Shown piece by piece: positions 30,038-39,584 of a stretch of 64,000 nucleotides of DNA. The position numbers and the translations under genes were made by a program. Source of the stretch: VRUE01 sp963728835 (lineage in GTDB: Bacteria > Actinomycetota > Thermoleophilia > Solirubrobacterales > 70-9); NCBI GenBank assembly GCA_963728835.1, contig CAVSKZ010000002.1, positions 1-64,000 on the forward strand. Reading direction: 5' to 3'. The notes below the pieces were generated by a model. It was not told where the DNA came from, ran no database searches, and saw nothing but the letters and a program-made list of their open reading frames with translations. Every line of letters begins with the position of its first letter. The stretch's first letter is position 1.

Positions 30038-30976
30038 ATGGGTGGGTCAATCGACCAGTCGCCGGATAGTCGCCGGGGTCGTGACGCAGAAATCTGGGCC
30101 CTGGTGAGCCGACAGCACGGTGTGGTGGCGCGAAGGCAGCTGCTGGGAACGGGGCTCGGGGCGCGCCAAATCGAGAGGCGGATCGCCGCCGGACGACTGC
30201 ACCCGGTCTGGCGAGGGGTCTACGCGGTTGGGAGACCGCAGCTGGGGAGACTCGGTCGCTGGATGGCGGCAACCCTCGCCTGCGGGCCCGAGGCGGTGCT
30301 GAGCCACGGCAGCGCCGCGGCCCTGTGGGGTTTCGGCGAAGAGTCGAAGGGATTGATCGAAGTCTCGGTGCCTGCCGCGATCCGCCGCCGCCACCCCGGG
30401 ATTCGCGTGCACCGGCGCACTGCCCTGGTGCCGGAGGAGCTGACCGCGCACGAAGACGTTCCGGTGACCGACCCGGTCCGCACGCTGATCGACGAGGCGA
30501 CTCGACTGCGATCGATGCAGCTGGAGCGCGCGGTCAACGAAGCCGACAAGCTCGACCGGGTCGACCCTGAGACGCTGCGCGCGGCACTCGAGCGTCACGG
30601 CGGGCAACCGGGAATCGCCCCGCTGCGAGCCATCCTCGACCGCCGCACCTTCCGTTTCAGCGACTCCGATCTGGAGCTGCGCTTTAGGCCGCTGGCTCGG
30701 GCGGCCGGTCTTCCGGAGCCGCAGACGAAAGCCTGGGTCAACGGCTTCGAAGTCGACTTCCACTGGCCGGAGCTCGGCATCGTCGTCGAGACCGACGGGT
30801 TGCGCTATCACCGCACCCCATCGCAGCAGGAGCGCGGGTTGCTGAGAGACCAGGCCCATCTCGCCGCGGGGCTCCTGCCCCTGCGTTTCTCGCACGCGCA
30901 GATCCGCTTCGAACCTGGTTACGTCCGCACCAGGCTGAGGCAAACGGCAGCCCTCGCTCGCAAGCGAGGAGATTGA
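30038..30976 (+). CDS. AbiEi-type antitoxin domain plus DUF559 protein
   Basis: The protein has 312 residues. The N-terminal 90 residues (IWALVSRQHGVVARRQLL, RIAAGRLHPVWRGVYAVG) form the winged-helix domain of AbiEi-type antitoxins. The middle continues with VHRRTALVPEEL and VPVTDPVRTLIDEA, typical of the same family. The last 100 residues are DUF559, a Vsr-like endonuclease fold: VNGFEVDFHWPELGIVVETDG, with Asp and Glu in the usual places, and a final basic helix. Such fusions are common in soil actinobacteria and often stand alone, as here, with no AbiEii toxin beside it. A role in phage defence or gene control is possible but unproven. Confidence 0.75.
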   Translation: MGGSIDQSPDSRRGRDAEIWALVSRQHGVVARRQLLGTGLGARQIERRIAAGRLHPVWRGVYAVGRPQLGRLGRWMAATLACGPEAVLSHGSAAALWGFGEESKGLIEVSVPAAIRRRHPGIRVHRRTALVPEELTAHEDVPVTDPVRTLIDEATRLRSMQLERAVNEADKLDRVDPETLRAALERHGGQPGIAPLRAILDRRTFRFSDSDLELRFRPLARAAGLPEPQTKAWVNGFEVDFHWPELGIVVETDGLRYHRTPSQQERGLLRDQAHLAAGLLPLRFSHAQIRFEPGYVRTRLRQTAALARKRGD

Positions 30977-31014
30977 ACGATTGACCCCCCTATACGTGGG
31001 TCAATCGTTCAATC
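30971..31014. terminator. Perfect 17-bp inverted repeat after the AbiEi/DUF559 gene
   Basis: GATTGAACGATTGACCC (30971-30987) pairs with GGGTCAATCGTTCAATC (30998-31014) across a 10-nt loop. It overlaps the stop codon of the gene and lies between two converging genes, so it could stop both transcripts. The half-site GGGTCAATCG also occurs at the start codon of the gene (30043-30052), so a binding site for the encoded winged-helix protein is an alternative. Confidence 0.6.
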
Positions 31015-31035
31015 GAGCAGCTGGACCGGACCTGG

Positions 31036-31524
31036 CTACGTGAACTTGGACGGTTCGAAGCGGCAGTAGCGGAATTCGAAGCCGAGCACCACGTTGTTGG
31101 CGAGGTTGGCGTTGCGTTCGAGCTTGATCACCATCGCCAGCGCCCCGTTCTTGTCCCCGGCGTTGAGCTTCTTGGCGGTCCTCTGGAAGAGGTTCGCCTC
31201 TTCCTCGACGTATTTCAGCCACTTGGCGAGCTTGGCCTGGTCGGCCGGAGGCTGGGGAACGGCCTTCAGTTCCCGGTGCGTTTTGCGCAGAGCGGTGGCG
31301 GCGCGAGAGAACTGGCCGGCGGCGACCTTCAGCTTGCCCGCCCTGACCTTGCCGCGGACCCCCTTGAGGATCCTTTCGTTGGCCTGCGTGTTGGCTTTGC
31401 AGATCGGCTCAACGGCTTCTTTGTAGGCCTGCCGTTCCGCGTCGTCCGCCTGGGCGGCCGGCAGCGCCAGCATCGCCATCGCCAGGACAACCGCGCTCAA
31501 CAGGCCGAAGCTCTTCTTCCCCAC
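31036..31524 (-). CDS. Small exported helical protein of unknown function
   Basis: I chose the GTG at 31524 because GGGAG lies seven bases upstream. This gives about 162 residues with a signal peptide VGKKSFGLLSAVVLAMAML through AQA. An ATG 33 bp further upstream is possible but has no ribosome site. The mature protein is mostly helical and basic (RQAYKEAVEPICKANTQAN, KKLNAGDKNGALAMVIK) with one Cys early and one near the C-terminus (FRYCRFEP) that could form a disulfide. The pattern suggests a helical bundle. The family is not recognised beyond its resemblance to short secreted proteins of this group. It is monocistronic. Confidence 0.65.
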   Translation of the reverse strand: MGKKSFGLLSAVVLAMAMLALPAAQADDAERQAYKEAVEPICKANTQANERILKGVRGKVRAGKLKVAAGQFSRAATALRKTHRELKAVPQPPADQAKLAKWLKYVEEEANLFQRTAKKLNAGDKNGALAMVIKLERNANLANNVVLGFEFRYCRFEPSKFT

Positions 31525-31620
31525 CGCGTGTCTCCCTCTGTTCGCTTTCCGTCCCATGCGCCCATCGTCTCAAACACGACGGTTCCCTCAGAGGTTCGGC
31601 ATCTTAAGCGCAGGCTGAGG

Positions 31621-31706
31621 AGCGGAGGGGGTGGGATTCGAACCCACGAGCGCCTTGCGACGCCAACAGTTTTCGAGACTGCCCCGCCACTGCCCGTACT
31701 CCGCTC
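31621..31706 (-). pseudogene. Degenerate tRNA-Ser(CGA) copy, possible island border
   Basis: The 66 bp at 31621-31686 are identical to 46102-46167, covering the anticodon arm to the 3' end of tRNA-Ser(CGA). The 5' part is altered: about five bases of the D loop are missing and the acceptor 5' strand no longer pairs. Homology continues weakly into the 5' flank, including TAGGGAACGAAAC. It is a duplicated and damaged tRNA gene, consistent with one border of an inserted segment. Confidence 0.65.
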
Positions 31707-31730
31707 TAACAAGCGGAATCCGGCAGGATA

Positions 31731-32179
31731 CGAAGCTCTAGGGGACGTATTAGGGAACGAAACTCGATCCGCATCCCGGCCAGCGTCGACGGCTACGCCA
31801 AACTGGCCGAGGCCCACGCCGAGGCCGGGATCAGGCCAGCGCGCCAAGGATCACCTCAGCTCAGCGGTCGCGCTCACCCGTCGCGAGATGCCCGAAACGT
31901 GATCGCGATGACGCTCCGCGGCGCCCCCATGCCCGATAACCCCCTCTTATGGCAACTGGCTTCGGCGGGCCAAGATGCCTCGCCGAGCATCATCAAGGGA
32001 GAAGCCACGCCAGTAGCGCCGTCTGCGCGCCCCGTACGACGCACCCCTGAAGAGGGCGGCGCTGGCAACCACCAGGACGACGTAGCGAAATAATCCTGAT
32101 TTTTAGTATGACTGCTGTTCGATCAATCATTAGGGTCTAGGCCGATTCGATTCGGGAGGTCGCGAGGGGGTGATGGAAG
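31731..32179. other. No gene recognised; start of accessory segment
   Basis: Short open frames exist on both strands but none has a ribosome site or recognisable sequence. The repeat TTAGGGAACGAAAC lies at 31750-31763. The region changes to lower GC near 32090-32140, just before the next gene. Confidence 0.5.
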
Positions 32180-33580
32180 ATGAGTAGCGACACTGGCAAA
32201 GGCGGCACTGACCCGCCAGAGCAGCCGACGATCCAGGTGTGGGTCCTGAAAACCGCGGGCACGATCATCGGTGGACTCGGCACCGCCGGAGCGATGGTCG
32301 TGATTGGCTCAGCGGTGCTGTGGATCCGCTTCAAGGAAGCAGGCATTCCCCCCGTTCAGGCGACCTCCGTACAACCCCGGCAGGAAGCTCTCGTCCAGGG
32401 CGCCCAGACCACGCTCTTCTTCGTCTTCGCCGCCTTGGCCGTGGTGGCGGTGCTCTACATCCTCGACTTCCCAAAGGAAGAGGACTCGACGGATGACAAG
32501 GACCAGAAGAGGAACCGGAAGGACCGAGAGGACAAGAGAGAGGAGAAGAAGTCGGACGAGGACACCGACCCGGGTGACCCGCGTCGGATCCGACCGCGTA
32601 CGAAACGGTGCATCCTCCTGATTCCGATCATCGGAATCGGCTGGCTGATCTTCTCGACCTCCCTCGGCTTCGGGGCGGTTCTGGTTCTCTCGCTTCTGGC
32701 CGCGGGGTTGACCGTCGCCTGTCTCTGGATCGGTCACCGCGCGGACAAGAACTTCTGGGCCTTGGCGGCGGCGGTCTTCGCCTCGCTCATCGTCTTCGCC
32801 GGCGCCTCGACCTTCGCGATCACCCAGGAGCAGAAGTTCGTGCAGGCGGTTGCAATCCTGCGCGGCACGGATGACATCGGCCTGACCGGTTACTTCGTGG
32901 CCGCCACCGATTCGAGGGTCTACTTCGCGAATGCCATCGGAGTGGGAGGGGCGACGGCTCCGGAGCGCAAGCCGCTGCAGTCTGTGAAGGTGAGTGACGA
33001 CGTGACCTACTCGATCGGGCCGCTCGAGAGCCAGGAGGACGCCACCGAGCGTGCATCGTCGATGATGAGAAGACTGATCGCCGACCGCGAAGCCGCAGCC
33101 AGCGGATCCTCCCAGCCTGAGACGACCAACCTTCCCGACTGGGTCCGCAGCGATTTGGCCACGAGATTCGGGGATTCGATGGAGGTGCGGACTGAAACTT
33201 CCGCCCCGCTGTGCTTGATGCGCTACTTCTCCTCGAAGCAGGGGAGCGCAATGGGAGCATGGTGGACCTCATGCGCGGAAGCGGAAGCGCTTGCCTCGAT
33301 TCACGACGTGCGCTCGCACTTCGCCCTTCCCCACCGGTTCCAAGCGAGCTACGACCGGCGCGTTCGAGTCGAAGTCCCAGCGAAGGTGAAGCTCAACTAC
33401 GTCGAGGGCGATACCGCGCCGCAATGTGGCGGCGTGAAGAAAGAGCCGTGCGGTCATAGGTATCCAGGCGGCGGTCTGCAGTACTGGATCTCCGACCCAG
33501 AGCAGCTCGGCAAGATCACCGTTGAATGCACGACGAGGGAACCCGACGAAGGCTCGAAATGGCATTCGTGCGCGCAGTGA
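32180..33580 (+). CDS. Membrane protein of unknown function
   Basis: The protein has 466 residues. There are two hydrophobic segments in the first 100 residues (GTIIGGLGTAGAMVVIGSAV and TLFFVFAALAVVAVLYIL), a very charged linker rich in Asp, Lys, Arg and Glu (about 105-145), then three more membrane segments (about 150-225). A soluble C-terminal domain of about 240 residues includes several Cys (SAPLCLMRY, APQCGGVKKEPCGHRYPGG), which suggests disulfides or metal binding outside the membrane. GGAAG precedes the ATG. The gene lies in accessory DNA between the two tRNA-Ser copies. I recognise no family. Confidence 0.6.
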   Translation: MSSDTGKGGTDPPEQPTIQVWVLKTAGTIIGGLGTAGAMVVIGSAVLWIRFKEAGIPPVQATSVQPRQEALVQGAQTTLFFVFAALAVVAVLYILDFPKEEDSTDDKDQKRNRKDREDKREEKKSDEDTDPGDPRRIRPRTKRCILLIPIIGIGWLIFSTSLGFGAVLVLSLLAAGLTVACLWIGHRADKNFWALAAAVFASLIVFAGASTFAITQEQKFVQAVAILRGTDDIGLTGYFVAATDSRVYFANAIGVGGATAPERKPLQSVKVSDDVTYSIGPLESQEDATERASSMMRRLIADREAAASGSSQPETTNLPDWVRSDLATRFGDSMEVRTETSAPLCLMRYFSSKQGSAMGAWWTSCAEAEALASIHDVRSHFALPHRFQASYDRRVRVEVPAKVKLNYVEGDTAPQCGGVKKEPCGHRYPGGGLQYWISDPEQLGKITVECTTREPDEGSKWHSCAQ

Positions 33581-33956
33581 GCGGCGCATCTTGCGCTACT
33601 GGGCCCGAGCCAGGGCACATCCGAGGGAAGTTCCGCCGCGGATCGTCCCCATGCCCGCGCTGCTCTCGTAAGCAGATGGGCTATCTAGATCTCGTGCTCC
33701 GGCGCCCGATAAGAGGCGTTATGAAGAAATGCTGGTCGCCGGTCGAGGACCGATGCGCTGGCTTGAAGGAGAGTCCGGGCTCCAGCGACCATCGGCGATG
33801 CCTGTAGTTTAGGCCGACCTGGTGGGCGTGGTGGTAGAGGAAGTTGTTCAGCGTGTGGAGCACGCTATTCGAGGCCGATGTCCATGCGATACATCTTTGG
33901 ACCGGCCACCTCGATAAGGGCTCAGGTCCTATGACGCACCCGTATCCTTCGAAGCC
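33581..33956. other. No gene recognised
   Basis: This 376-bp stretch has lower GC than its surroundings. A minus-strand open frame (33681-34004) gives no recognisable protein and overlaps the next gene. I see no promoter or terminator I could defend. Confidence 0.45.
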
Positions 33957-35104
33957 GTGTCCTCCACCTATTTTCCCAGAGGGAACCTCCGGGTACTGCC
34001 TCATATGGTCGGACGTGATGAAGAGTTGGAGACCCTCCTTGCCGACCTGGCGTCACCGACGGCTTCGTACTGGCTCATCGACGGTCCACAGGGAGTCGGG
34101 AAGAGCCGGCTGGTCAAAGAGCTCGATGCGCGGCTGAGCTCGTCAAGCACAATGGTGACTGTCTGGGGACGAAAGGGTGAGCCGTTCGACCTCACGCCCT
34201 ACCTATGGGCGGCTAGGCAACCCTGGCCTCCTAAGGACCCCACGGTCATCTTCATCGATGCCATCGACCGGGCGCCGCTGGGTGGGGTCGACGAGGCGAT
34301 CGCGTTCTTGAGAGGCAAGCCATCACTGTCGGTCGTCGCAACCACCCGAAGTCTGGACGCCCAACCAGGGTGGCAAACCTTCTTCGAGGCACTCGGCGGA
34401 GCGCAGGTACTCTCACTGCGCGGCCTGTCGGAGCCAAGTATCGACGAGCTGATCCGCGCCTCGGGCGCCCTTCGACCCTGGGAAGATGTCCGTGAGCCCA
34501 CCTGGGCAATTCGCGCCGCCAGCGACGGGAACCCCCGTACCCTCCTCGAGTGGCTGAACGGTCAACGACCACAACTCCTTTACGGGGCATCAGACTCCAT
34601 CGCGACGATCCTCGGACCCGATGGCAAGCCCCTGGGATCCGACGGACCCACGCTCGCCCGCGTCGAGCTGGGGGTAAGCGGGTTCAGCGAGGAGTTGATG
34701 CTGAGCCTGGCTGGGGATCCAGAGATGATGCGCCGGCTGACTCCTCGTCAGTTCGAGGAGTTCGTCGCCGAGCTGTACGAAAGGGCCGGAGCGGAGGTAG
34801 AGCTCGACGCGCGCGTCGAAGGATGGAGGCTTCGACATCTACGCTTGGCAGAAGGCTCCTTTCGGCAGATACCTCACGATCATCGAGTGCAAGCGAAACC
34901 GCGCCGATCGACCCGTCGAAGTCGGCCTGATCAGGCAGGCTCTACGGAACTGTGATGGCGCTGGACGCGAGCGTCGGAGTCATCGCCACCACGTCCTATT
35001 TCTCCAAGGGCGCCCGCGCCTTCCAGGCCGAGCGGCCTCATCGCCTGGGCCTACAGGACTTCGTATCGCTCAAGGACATGCTCAGAGGTCAGCTCTACGA
35101 TTAG
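33957..35104 (+). pseudogene. P-loop ATPase fused to Mrr-like nuclease (two frameshifts)
   Basis: The N-terminal 230 residues are a P-loop ATPase: Walker A GPQGVGKS near residue 45, Walker B VIFIDAID near residue 100, and an ATTRS sensor. The C-terminal part is an Mrr-type restriction nuclease domain. LTPRQFEEFVAELYERAGAE leads into DGGFDIYAWQ and then LTIIECKRN, giving the D...E-x-K catalytic set, followed by VGVIATTSYFSKGARAFQ. Two single-base insertions, near 34821 and 34950, split the nuclease domain. Corrected length is about 380 residues. NTPase-nuclease fusions are frequent in defence genes, but this copy is broken unless the indels are errors. It lies in the tRNA-Ser-bracketed accessory segment. 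Confidence 0.65.
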
Positions 35105-35353
35105 CTTGCACTGCGCTGCGGGCTCTCGTCTCGTTGTCGAATGAGACCCTGAATCAGGCAGGGGCAGGCCGACGACAAGAGCCGCTCCTTCGACCGAAAC
35201 ATGGCTGAACGGGCACGTCTCTAGGAATCGGGTCACCTTCAATCTCGACTGGAGAGCGCGCTCTTGACGCCGGCGCCTACCTGCTCACGGCCCGACGCGC
35301 CTGCGCGGCGCTCGAGGCGGACCGGGTGCCGGCTTCCCACCCGCGAATCAACA

Positions 35354-36359
35354 TCACAGACATGGCGTACTTACCTGACTCAGCCGATCTCGTAGCCGAC
35401 TCCGCACGTCGGTGAGAAACAATGATCGTCCGACGATCTCCCATCGCTCGATGGGAAGAATGCATTTCGCGGATCTTGGTTCCGTGCCACTCCAGTCAAG
35501 CCCGAATCCGTCGGTCTTCCACCTCCTGAACCGGCGGTCCTGGTCGAACCGAGGGGCATAGGCGACAAGTGCCACAGCGGCATGAAGTCTCTCCGAGTAG
35601 CCGACAATGAACTCGAAGACGCCCTCATAGAAACGGCCTGGCTTGCCATGGCCTTCCCGTATGAACGCACGTCGCGCGAAGTCTGAATTCGAAATGGAGC
35701 CACCCGCCCGTACAAGCCGCCCATTCGGAAGTCTGTAGGTCTTCTTCGCTACCAGCTCCAGTATGGCCGCCCCGCAAGGGGAACGTGTCGTAGTGGTGCT
35801 GGTCGGCAATGTAGCGCACGACGAAGGGACGAACGGGAAAGTTTCTTCCGTTCCTGGGACCACCGAAGCCGCCGACCAGGTCCGGTCGCCCGTCGCGGTC
35901 ATAGTCTTCGATTGGCTCCAGCCGTATGGAGACGGGATACTCCGGCCCTTCGGGACGCAAGACGATGCGAGGGACAAGGCGATATCGAAGCACGAGCTCG
36001 TCGTCCACGTAGTCGTAGATCCGAATCTCGTCTGAGCGATTCGAGGGACTGGAGAACTGGACAAACCAGGAGTTGCCTCCGCCTGGCTTCAGCTTGAGGT
36101 CTCGTTCCTGAACCAGGCCCAACCCAGTGTCTGCAGCAGTGAAGATGATGGAACGGCGCTGCGCAGAGAGAGTAGGTGGCTCGGAGTTCGAGCCGATCAG
36201 CTGCCCTGGATCAAGGCCGCTCAGCTTCGCGATGAGCACACCCAACACAATCGCCCCCAACACGGTTCCGAACATCCAACGGCGCACTCTCTTCGTGGTT
36301 GCTCGGCAATACGCACCAAACCGGGCAAGCCAGACCCTCAACGCGCTCATCGCTGCCAA
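35354..36359 (-). CDS. Membrane-anchored protein with FG-GAP-like motif (frameshifted)
   Basis: In the corrected frame this is about 335 residues. A basic N-terminus and one membrane segment (MFGTVLGAIVLGVLIAKL) are followed by an extracytoplasmic domain. Residues IEDYDRDGRPDLVGGFGG resemble a calcium-binding FG-GAP/VCBS blade. The frame breaks near 35768: one base links YDTFPLRG to AAILELVAKKTYRLPNG, after which the sequence runs to QVSTPCL. The function is unknown. It is encoded next to another membrane-anchored propeller protein (36406-37674) on the same strand, so the two may act together. Confidence 0.5.
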
Positions 36360-36405
36360 ATTAGTCGATTCTCATTACGGCCGATGCTGTTGCCGCCTGA
36401 TCGAG

Positions 36406-37674
36406 TCAGGACTCGATCTCAACGAGCTTTTGACCAACGATCACCCAAGCATTCTGATCAGCGCTGATTGCTGATGCATTCTCCGGCAGGGGAATTGGTT
36501 CCCCGACCAAGTCCAAAGTGATTGGATCGATTCGAACGACGGAGTCGTCGCCGGTGGTAATCCAGACCGCTTCCCGGCCCAGGGCGATTCTCTGAGCGCC
36601 TCCCGGTACCTGAATCGGTCGGGCTGATCCGCCAGTGGCTGGATCGTGCCAAGTCACGGTACCGCCAGGATCTACAGTCCAGACGCCTCCCACGCCAGCG
36701 GCCAAGTCGAAGACAGGGTGATCGAGTGGCATGGTGTGTTCTTCGACACCCGCCTGTCCCGTCGCTGGCGTCAATTTGTAGATCCGTGAATCATCGGGGT
36801 CACTGCCCTCGGTATAGGCCCAGATGGAACCGACCCCCGCTACCAGCTCGTCGATTGAGATCGGGCTACCACGCAGAGTGTATTGCCGCTGGACCGCTCC
36901 ACTGGCAGCCCGTAGTCTGTAGAGGTCCATTCCAAATCCCCCAATCCAGAGCCCGCCGCGATACAGGACAGGCTGGCCTGCGAGGACGTTTATGTCGGGA
37001 TTCAGAAGCTTTACCCTTGGCCCCGCTCCCACCGAAAGAACCATCCCGCCGTTGGTGACGATCCAGGCCCGCCTCCCTCTTGCCGCAACCCGATAGCCGC
37101 CCACCCGTACACCGGTGCGGGTACCAGGCAGCGGCTCAGAGACAAACGGTGGCTGATCGACGAAGATCGTTTCCTGTTCCCCATCCATCTCGGAGATACG
37201 AACCGCCGTTTGGTGGTTGGCATCGACCAGCCAGACGAAGCCGCCGGCAACGGCGAGATCTTCGGGCGCTGAGACGTTGAAGACGCGGCCGATCTTTCCA
37301 GCGCTCTTCAAAGTCTCGTCTCCGCCACCAGAAAGAACGACAGCTACAAGGATGCCCATGATGAGCGCGGCGATAGATGCGCTACCGACGAGTCTGCCCA
37401 TCCGCAGCCGACCGTCGCGCGGGACGCTGGCAGCAACTCCACCATCTAATGCCTCCTGGGCGACTTTACGTTTCGCACGCGCCTCGGCTAGGGCAAGAAA
37501 GACCGCGACAATGCCCGCCAGAACGCCAATGCCAATTAGCGTCTTCGCGAGGACACCGCGATCGCCAAGAATGGCGATAACTCCTCCCGCGCCGAACAGC
37601 GATGAGATTGCCGCGGCAACAGCCCTCGCGGCAGCGAGACCATCGGAACTGTCGAGCCACCACCTCCGCATCAC
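36406..37674 (-). CDS. Membrane-anchored beta-propeller protein
   Basis: The protein has 422 residues. Two membrane segments lie near the N-terminus (GVIAILGDRGVL through GIVAVFLALAEARAKRK), with a third at about 95-115 (SIAALIMGILVAVVLSGGG). The remaining 300 residues form repeated strands with the pattern G-x-hydrophobic-W-hydrophobic (GGFVWLVD, RRAWIVTNGG, GLWIGGFG, GSIWAYTEG, GGVWTVDPGG, REAVWITTGD, QNAWVIVG), about seven blades of a Vgb- or YVTN-like propeller. The propeller should face outside the membrane. The start is at 37674. The gene belongs to the accessory segment and its partner upstream is unclear. The ligand is unknown. Confidence 0.65.
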   Translation of the reverse strand: MMRRWWLDSSDGLAAARAVAAAISSLFGAGGVIAILGDRGVLAKTLIGIGVLAGIVAVFLALAEARAKRKVAQEALDGGVAASVPRDGRLRMGRLVGSASIAALIMGILVAVVLSGGGDETLKSAGKIGRVFNVSAPEDLAVAGGFVWLVDANHQTAVRISEMDGEQETIFVDQPPFVSEPLPGTRTGVRVGGYRVAARGRRAWIVTNGGMVLSVGAGPRVKLLNPDINVLAGQPVLYRGGLWIGGFGMDLYRLRAASGAVQRQYTLRGSPISIDELVAGVGSIWAYTEGSDPDDSRIYKLTPATGQAGVEEHTMPLDHPVFDLAAGVGGVWTVDPGGTVTWHDPATGGSARPIQVPGGAQRIALGREAVWITTGDDSVVRIDPITLDLVGEPIPLPENASAISADQNAWVIVGQKLVEIES

Positions 37675-37757
37675 TCGATTATGCTCGCTTCAAGAGAACC
37701 TGAGCTGAGGAGCGTCCTCAATCTGACGAGTGTTAGGCATCTCGACGCGCGTTGACT

Positions 37758-38828
37758 CTACTTCGTAGCGAAGCAGCGGGGATTCTCGATGCAGTACCAG
37801 TTGACGCCGGAGCAGCGCCCATCGCAGCCGACGAACGGCTCGGCGGGTTCGGGGGCGCTTGCCTCCACATCCCTGACCAGCACCTTCGCGGGATTGCGCT
37901 CGTAGAGCATTTTTCCGTCGTTGTCGTACCGAGGAACGTCCTTCCTTTCGTATTTAGCGGCAGCTACGAACTGGACCGCCTCGAGGGAAACGTCGTAGAC
38001 GTACTCGCGCGGGCGCATCTCCCCGACCTCGGCGCGAGTGAAATACGGGAGCTTCACCTTGCCGCCGAGCACCCGGATTCTCCGAGGTACCCGCTCGACG
38101 ACACGTCGGCGGACGGTTCGGCCGACGATGAGGGAGGGGTGCCCGGCCTGCCACGCAGCTTTGCGAACGGCCGCGACGTAGGAGGCAAGGAAACCGACGG
38201 CGGCTCCGGCGACGATGCTCGCCCCGTAGGGAATGTCCATGTGCTGCGAAGCGGTGAGGGAGATCGCGAACGAGAGGCCGAATCGCAGGGCCAGCGCCGC
38301 GATGATGCGATGGATGTACCACCAGCGGGTCACCTCCCGCCAGGTCTGCGGGCGGCGGGGAAAGTCGGTGTCGGGTTCGCGGCAGGGGCGGATGCCGAGG
38401 AGTCCGCTGATCCGCGGCAGGATCAGGTACCAGTCGACGAGGCTGGATAGCAAAATGATGGCTGCCGTCACTCCAAGCAGAACCGCCGAGATGGGCGCGA
38501 TGCCGAGATCCGGCCGCTCGACCGACAGCACGAGCATGAACGCAGCGGCCACCGCTCCCACAGCCAAAGCGCCGCGCACATCGCCCGCGACGATCAGGTC
38601 GAGACGTTCCCGGTGCTGGGGCACGACGTCGGCGCGAGCTGACCTCAGATCGCCCCGGTAGCGCATGTAGAGCATGCTGGCGACGAGCGCGGTGACTCCA
38701 GTGCATATAAGCGCAGCGATGGCCGGCCCCTGGAGCGCTGCCACGAGCAGGGCGAAGGCAAGAGCTCCAGCCTGGGCTCGAACGTAGGGCTCGGGGCTCA
38801 TGGGCAGATAGTTTGGCTGAGGTGACAT
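37758..38828 (-). CDS. Multi-pass membrane protein of unknown function
   Basis: The protein has 356 residues with about five hydrophobic segments: AGALAFALLVAALQGPAIAA, a second to about residue 55, VGAVAAAFMLVLS near 95, ISAVLLGVTAAIILLSSLVD near 120, and a pair at about 185-230. A soluble C-terminal region has VSLEAVQFVAAAKYER and four Cys at the end (VGCDGRCSGVNWYCIENPRCF), a compact Cys knot or metal site. The N-terminus overlaps the divergent DUF998 gene by a few codons, so the internal ATG at 38799 (MSPEPYV) may be the true start. The family is not recognised. Confidence 0.55.
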   Translation of the reverse strand: MSPQPNYLPMSPEPYVRAQAGALAFALLVAALQGPAIAALICTGVTALVASMLYMRYRGDLRSARADVVPQHRERLDLIVAGDVRGALAVGAVAAAFMLVLSVERPDLGIAPISAVLLGVTAAIILLSSLVDWYLILPRISGLLGIRPCREPDTDFPRRPQTWREVTRWWYIHRIIAALALRFGLSFAISLTASQHMDIPYGASIVAGAAVGFLASYVAAVRKAAWQAGHPSLIVGRTVRRRVVERVPRRIRVLGGKVKLPYFTRAEVGEMRPREYVYDVSLEAVQFVAAAKYERKDVPRYDNDGKMLYERNPAKVLVRDVEASAPEPAEPFVGCDGRCSGVNWYCIENPRCFATK

Positions 38829-39490
38829 CGCGTGTGTGGATAACCGTCGCCGGCAGCGGCCTCGCCGCCTTTGTTGTGATCGTCGCCACCCAGGGGCTGT
38901 TGCCGGGGGCGAGCTTCGACCCCGTGCACCAGCAGATCTCGGAGTACGCGCACACCCCCGCTGGGGCGCTGATGGCAGTCGGCTTCCTCGCCTGGGCGCT
39001 CTCCTGGGCAGTGCTGGCCGGACCCGGCTCGGCGCTGCCCCCCGGCAGTTCCCCCCGGCGGCTCCTCTCCGGGCAAAGGATCGCCTTCGCGACCACGGCG
39101 ATCGGCCTCGTCCTCGTTACCTGCTTCGCGACTGACCGCGGCCTTGTGCAGCCGGGGGTCATCGTCCACTCAACGACGGGGGGCGAAATTCACGACACCG
39201 CCTCGGCCCTTGTCACGGCCGGCATCCTGGTCGCGGCGCTGACCGGGGCGGCACTCGTCGGCGGCCGGGTCAGAACCCTGACCCTGCTGCTGATGTCGAT
39301 CGCCGTTGCCGTCGACGTCCTCATGCTCACCCTCGGCGACCCGCTTCCCGGCATACGTCAGCGGATCCTCGTGATCGCTAGCTGCCTTTGGCAGGGGCTC
39401 TGGCTGGCGACCTTGTGGCCCAAGCGCAGTCTCGAACCGCCCCATTCCATTTCAGCCACTTCTCGCCAGAAGTGGCTGACTCCCCGCTAA
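38813..39490 (+). CDS. DUF998-type membrane protein
   Basis: The protein has up to 225 residues with six membrane segments. It starts VWITVAGSGLAAFVVIVATQ, then the loop DPVHQQISEYAHTPAGALMA, followed by paired segments. The loop QQISEYAHTP is typical of DUF998 proteins, which usually have six spans and no assigned role. The true start is probably one of the GTG codons at 38822 or 38831, because the annotated start overlaps the divergent gene. The C-terminus continues into the tRNA-Ala-derived repeat region, and its last residues (SRQKWLTPR) are encoded by a hairpin (39453-39478), so the original end may have been replaced by insertion. Confidence 0.55.
   Translation: MAEVTSRVWITVAGSGLAAFVVIVATQGLLPGASFDPVHQQISEYAHTPAGALMAVGFLAWALSWAVLAGPGSALPPGSSPRRLLSGQRIAFATTAIGLVLVTCFATDRGLVQPGVIVHSTTGGEIHDTASALVTAGILVAALTGAALVGGRVRTLTLLLMSIAVAVDVLMLTLGDPLPGIRQRILVIASCLWQGLWLATLWPKRSLEPPHSISATSRQKWLTPR
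39453..39478. repeat. Hairpin upstream of tRNA-Ala fragment 1
   Basis: An 11-bp perfect stem (CAGCCACTTCT with AGAAGTGGCTG) with loop CGCC lies 106 bp before the tRNA-Ala fragment at 39585. A related hairpin stands 120 bp before the second fragment (44972-44997). Both are followed by GACTCCC and further similar bases. It is probably part of an attachment region. Confidence 0.5.
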
Positions 39491-39584
39491 TCCCCGCGCA
39501 TCCGATGTACGACGGAGGTCAGAGAGGGTTTCGCAAATATGCTGGTAATCAGCCACTTTTCATGCCTTCCGCGATCATGGCCGA

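Noticed and set aside
31497..31902. Open frames over the tRNA-Ser copies (also 45776-46435 and 45957-46208).
   Set aside because: They carry the stock peptide pattern that arises from reading through tRNA genes; the RNA explains the conservation.
33681..34004. Minus-strand frame of 107 codons before the ATPase-Mrr gene, considered as a transposase fragment.
   Set aside because: No catalytic motif or known transposase pattern could be seen, and it overlaps the ATPase gene start.
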